Source of the DNA: a virus
IMG/VR virus record: IMGVR_UViG_3300022187_000231
Coordinates: 1 to 24,223 of that record
Length of the DNA: 24,223 nt
Strand: one strand, 5' to 3'
The position numbers were made by a program, and so were the translations under genes. Below the pieces are notes generated by a model. That model saw nothing but the letters and a program-made list of their open reading frames with translations. It made no database searches and was not told the DNA's origin. Below are positions 23,253 to 24,223 of the stretch, piece after piece (the first letter of the stretch is position 1; each line of letters begins with the position of its first letter).

Positions 23253-24223
23253 TGATTTCTGTTTTAATCAACATTTCAGATAAAGATTTTGAAAAAGGCT
23301 TAAATGAAGCAAAAAGATTAAAAAGAGATCCTAATGCAGCTTTGGGTTATTTAGGTGAACAAATAGTTAAAGGGGTTTTTGAAGGTAAAGGGGAGGCCAC
23401 TACCGCATCTGGTAAAGCAGATATTCAAGGTGTTCCACCTAGTGTTGTAGCTTCATTAATTAAAAAGGCAGAACCTGGAGTAGTTGAAGCAAGTATAGTA
23501 TCTGAAATTCAGTCTACTATGGGGGTTTCAGATCTTGACATTGAAGCCAAGTTTACATTAGGTCAGTTAGCACCAGGTAAGTCTTATGAAGCAGCTGGAC
23601 AACTAAAATTAACTCAAGCCACTCCTACTGTAGCTGCTAGTGTAGCAAATGACCCAGACTACATTTATAGACAAAAATTACTGATTACAGAATTAATTAG
23701 AATAGGATTAGGTAATACTGCTTTGATAACTTCTGTAGAAAACAACTTCAAAGAGTTACAAGAATTATCAAAAGTAACTCAAAAAGATGTAAAGGCTTTT
23801 CAAGATATGTTTATATCGGCAGTAGGAGGAGTAGAGGGACTAAATAATTTATTTGAGAGTGTGTTGAAAAATAATTGGAATGAGTTTATGAACGGTCCCT
23901 TTGGGATAAAACTTAAAAACAAAGCTAGAAATTTAACTGCACAAGTAAACGTAAGCGCACCTCAAGGTAAAACTTTAAGATTTTTTCAAACATTTGTAGG
24001 ATTGAAGTTTAATAATAACGACATAGGATTCTCTTATTATGATAAGAACTCAGCTGGGATTAAAACTTATAAGTTCTTTTTTACAAGTGGTTTTGAAAGA
24101 AAATTATTAGCTGAAACTAGAAAAAAATTAGAACAAAATGCTATTTTATCTGTTGATACAAAAAATATAAGAAATCTTGGCTTTAAAGCAGGAGCAAAAA
24201 CAGAACTAGGAGCATTATTAGGC
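23252..24223 (+). CDS. Probable neck or tail-completion protein (3' truncated)
   Basis: The ATG at 23252 overlaps the connector stop (TAATG) and the frame stays open to the window end, giving 324 visible residues. The product begins MISVLINISDKDFEKGLNEA, then is mixed helix and strand with charged stretches, a FKELQELSKVTQKDVKAFQD helix and Lys-rich segments near the visible end. I recognise no family. In HK97-like phages the genes after the connector encode head-closure, neck or tail-terminator proteins, which are usually much shorter than this, so it may be a larger neck or internal protein. Confidence 0.7.
   Translation, partial: MISVLINISDKDFEKGLNEAKRLKRDPNAALGYLGEQIVKGVFEGKGEATTASGKADIQGVPPSVVASLIKKAEPGVVEASIVSEIQSTMGVSDLDIEAKFTLGQLAPGKSYEAAGQLKLTQATPTVAASVANDPDYIYRQKLLITELIRIGLGNTALITSVENNFKELQELSKVTQKDVKAFQDMFISAVGGVEGLNNLFESVLKNNWNEFMNGPFGIKLKNKARNLTAQVNVSAPQGKTLRFFQTFVGLKFNNNDIGFSYYDKNSAGIKTYKFFFTSGFERKLLAETRKKLEQNAILSVDTKNIRNLGFKAGAKTELGALLG

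Overview
The window is one continuous, single-strand (+) late-gene block of a tailed double-stranded DNA phage (Caudoviricetes) with HK97-type head morphogenesis. It is AT-rich, uses AGA as its main Arg codon outside the capsid domain, and packs genes tightly; many start on a TAATG overlap with the previous stop. LamG, kelch-like, Calx-beta-like, Ig-like and 2OG-Fe(II) oxygenase genes amid fibre genes resemble phages of marine bacteria. The host cannot be named from this sequence. I saw no tRNA, rRNA, integrase or CRISPR.

Layout. (A) 1-5638: 3' part of a repeat-rich tail fibre gene, a possible 25-codon ORF, and five unrecognised, probably structural genes. (B) 5639-5735: gap with a near-consensus sigma70-type promoter. 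(C) 5736-12097: adhesin block: a triple-LamG protein, a small beta protein, a fibre with a C-terminal S74 intramolecular chaperone domain, and two proteins with six kelch-like repeats each. (D) 12139-14429: two different 2OG-Fe(II) oxygenases, a Calx-beta-like virion protein and a ParB-like protein. (E) 14422-17859: helical protein (candidate small terminase), Ig-tailed protein, large terminase, small very basic protein, and HNH endonuclease with a consensus promoter abutting its start codon. (F) 17859-24223: portal, protease-scaffold-capsid fusion, strong terminator, head-tail connector, and an unrecognised gene that runs off the end.

How they work together. Region F builds the procapsid and neck. 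Region E cuts and packages DNA through the portal. Regions A and C supply host-contacting fibres and carbohydrate-binding-type domains. The oxygenases of D may modify proteins, possibly virion proteins, but nothing here proves a substrate.

The two most unusual features are a LamG lectin-like domain inserted inside the head-tail connector, and one uninterrupted ORF that encodes prohead protease, acidic scaffold-like region and major capsid protein, with an internal Shine-Dalgarno plus ATG at each module boundary and an abrupt Arg-codon shift at the capsid module.
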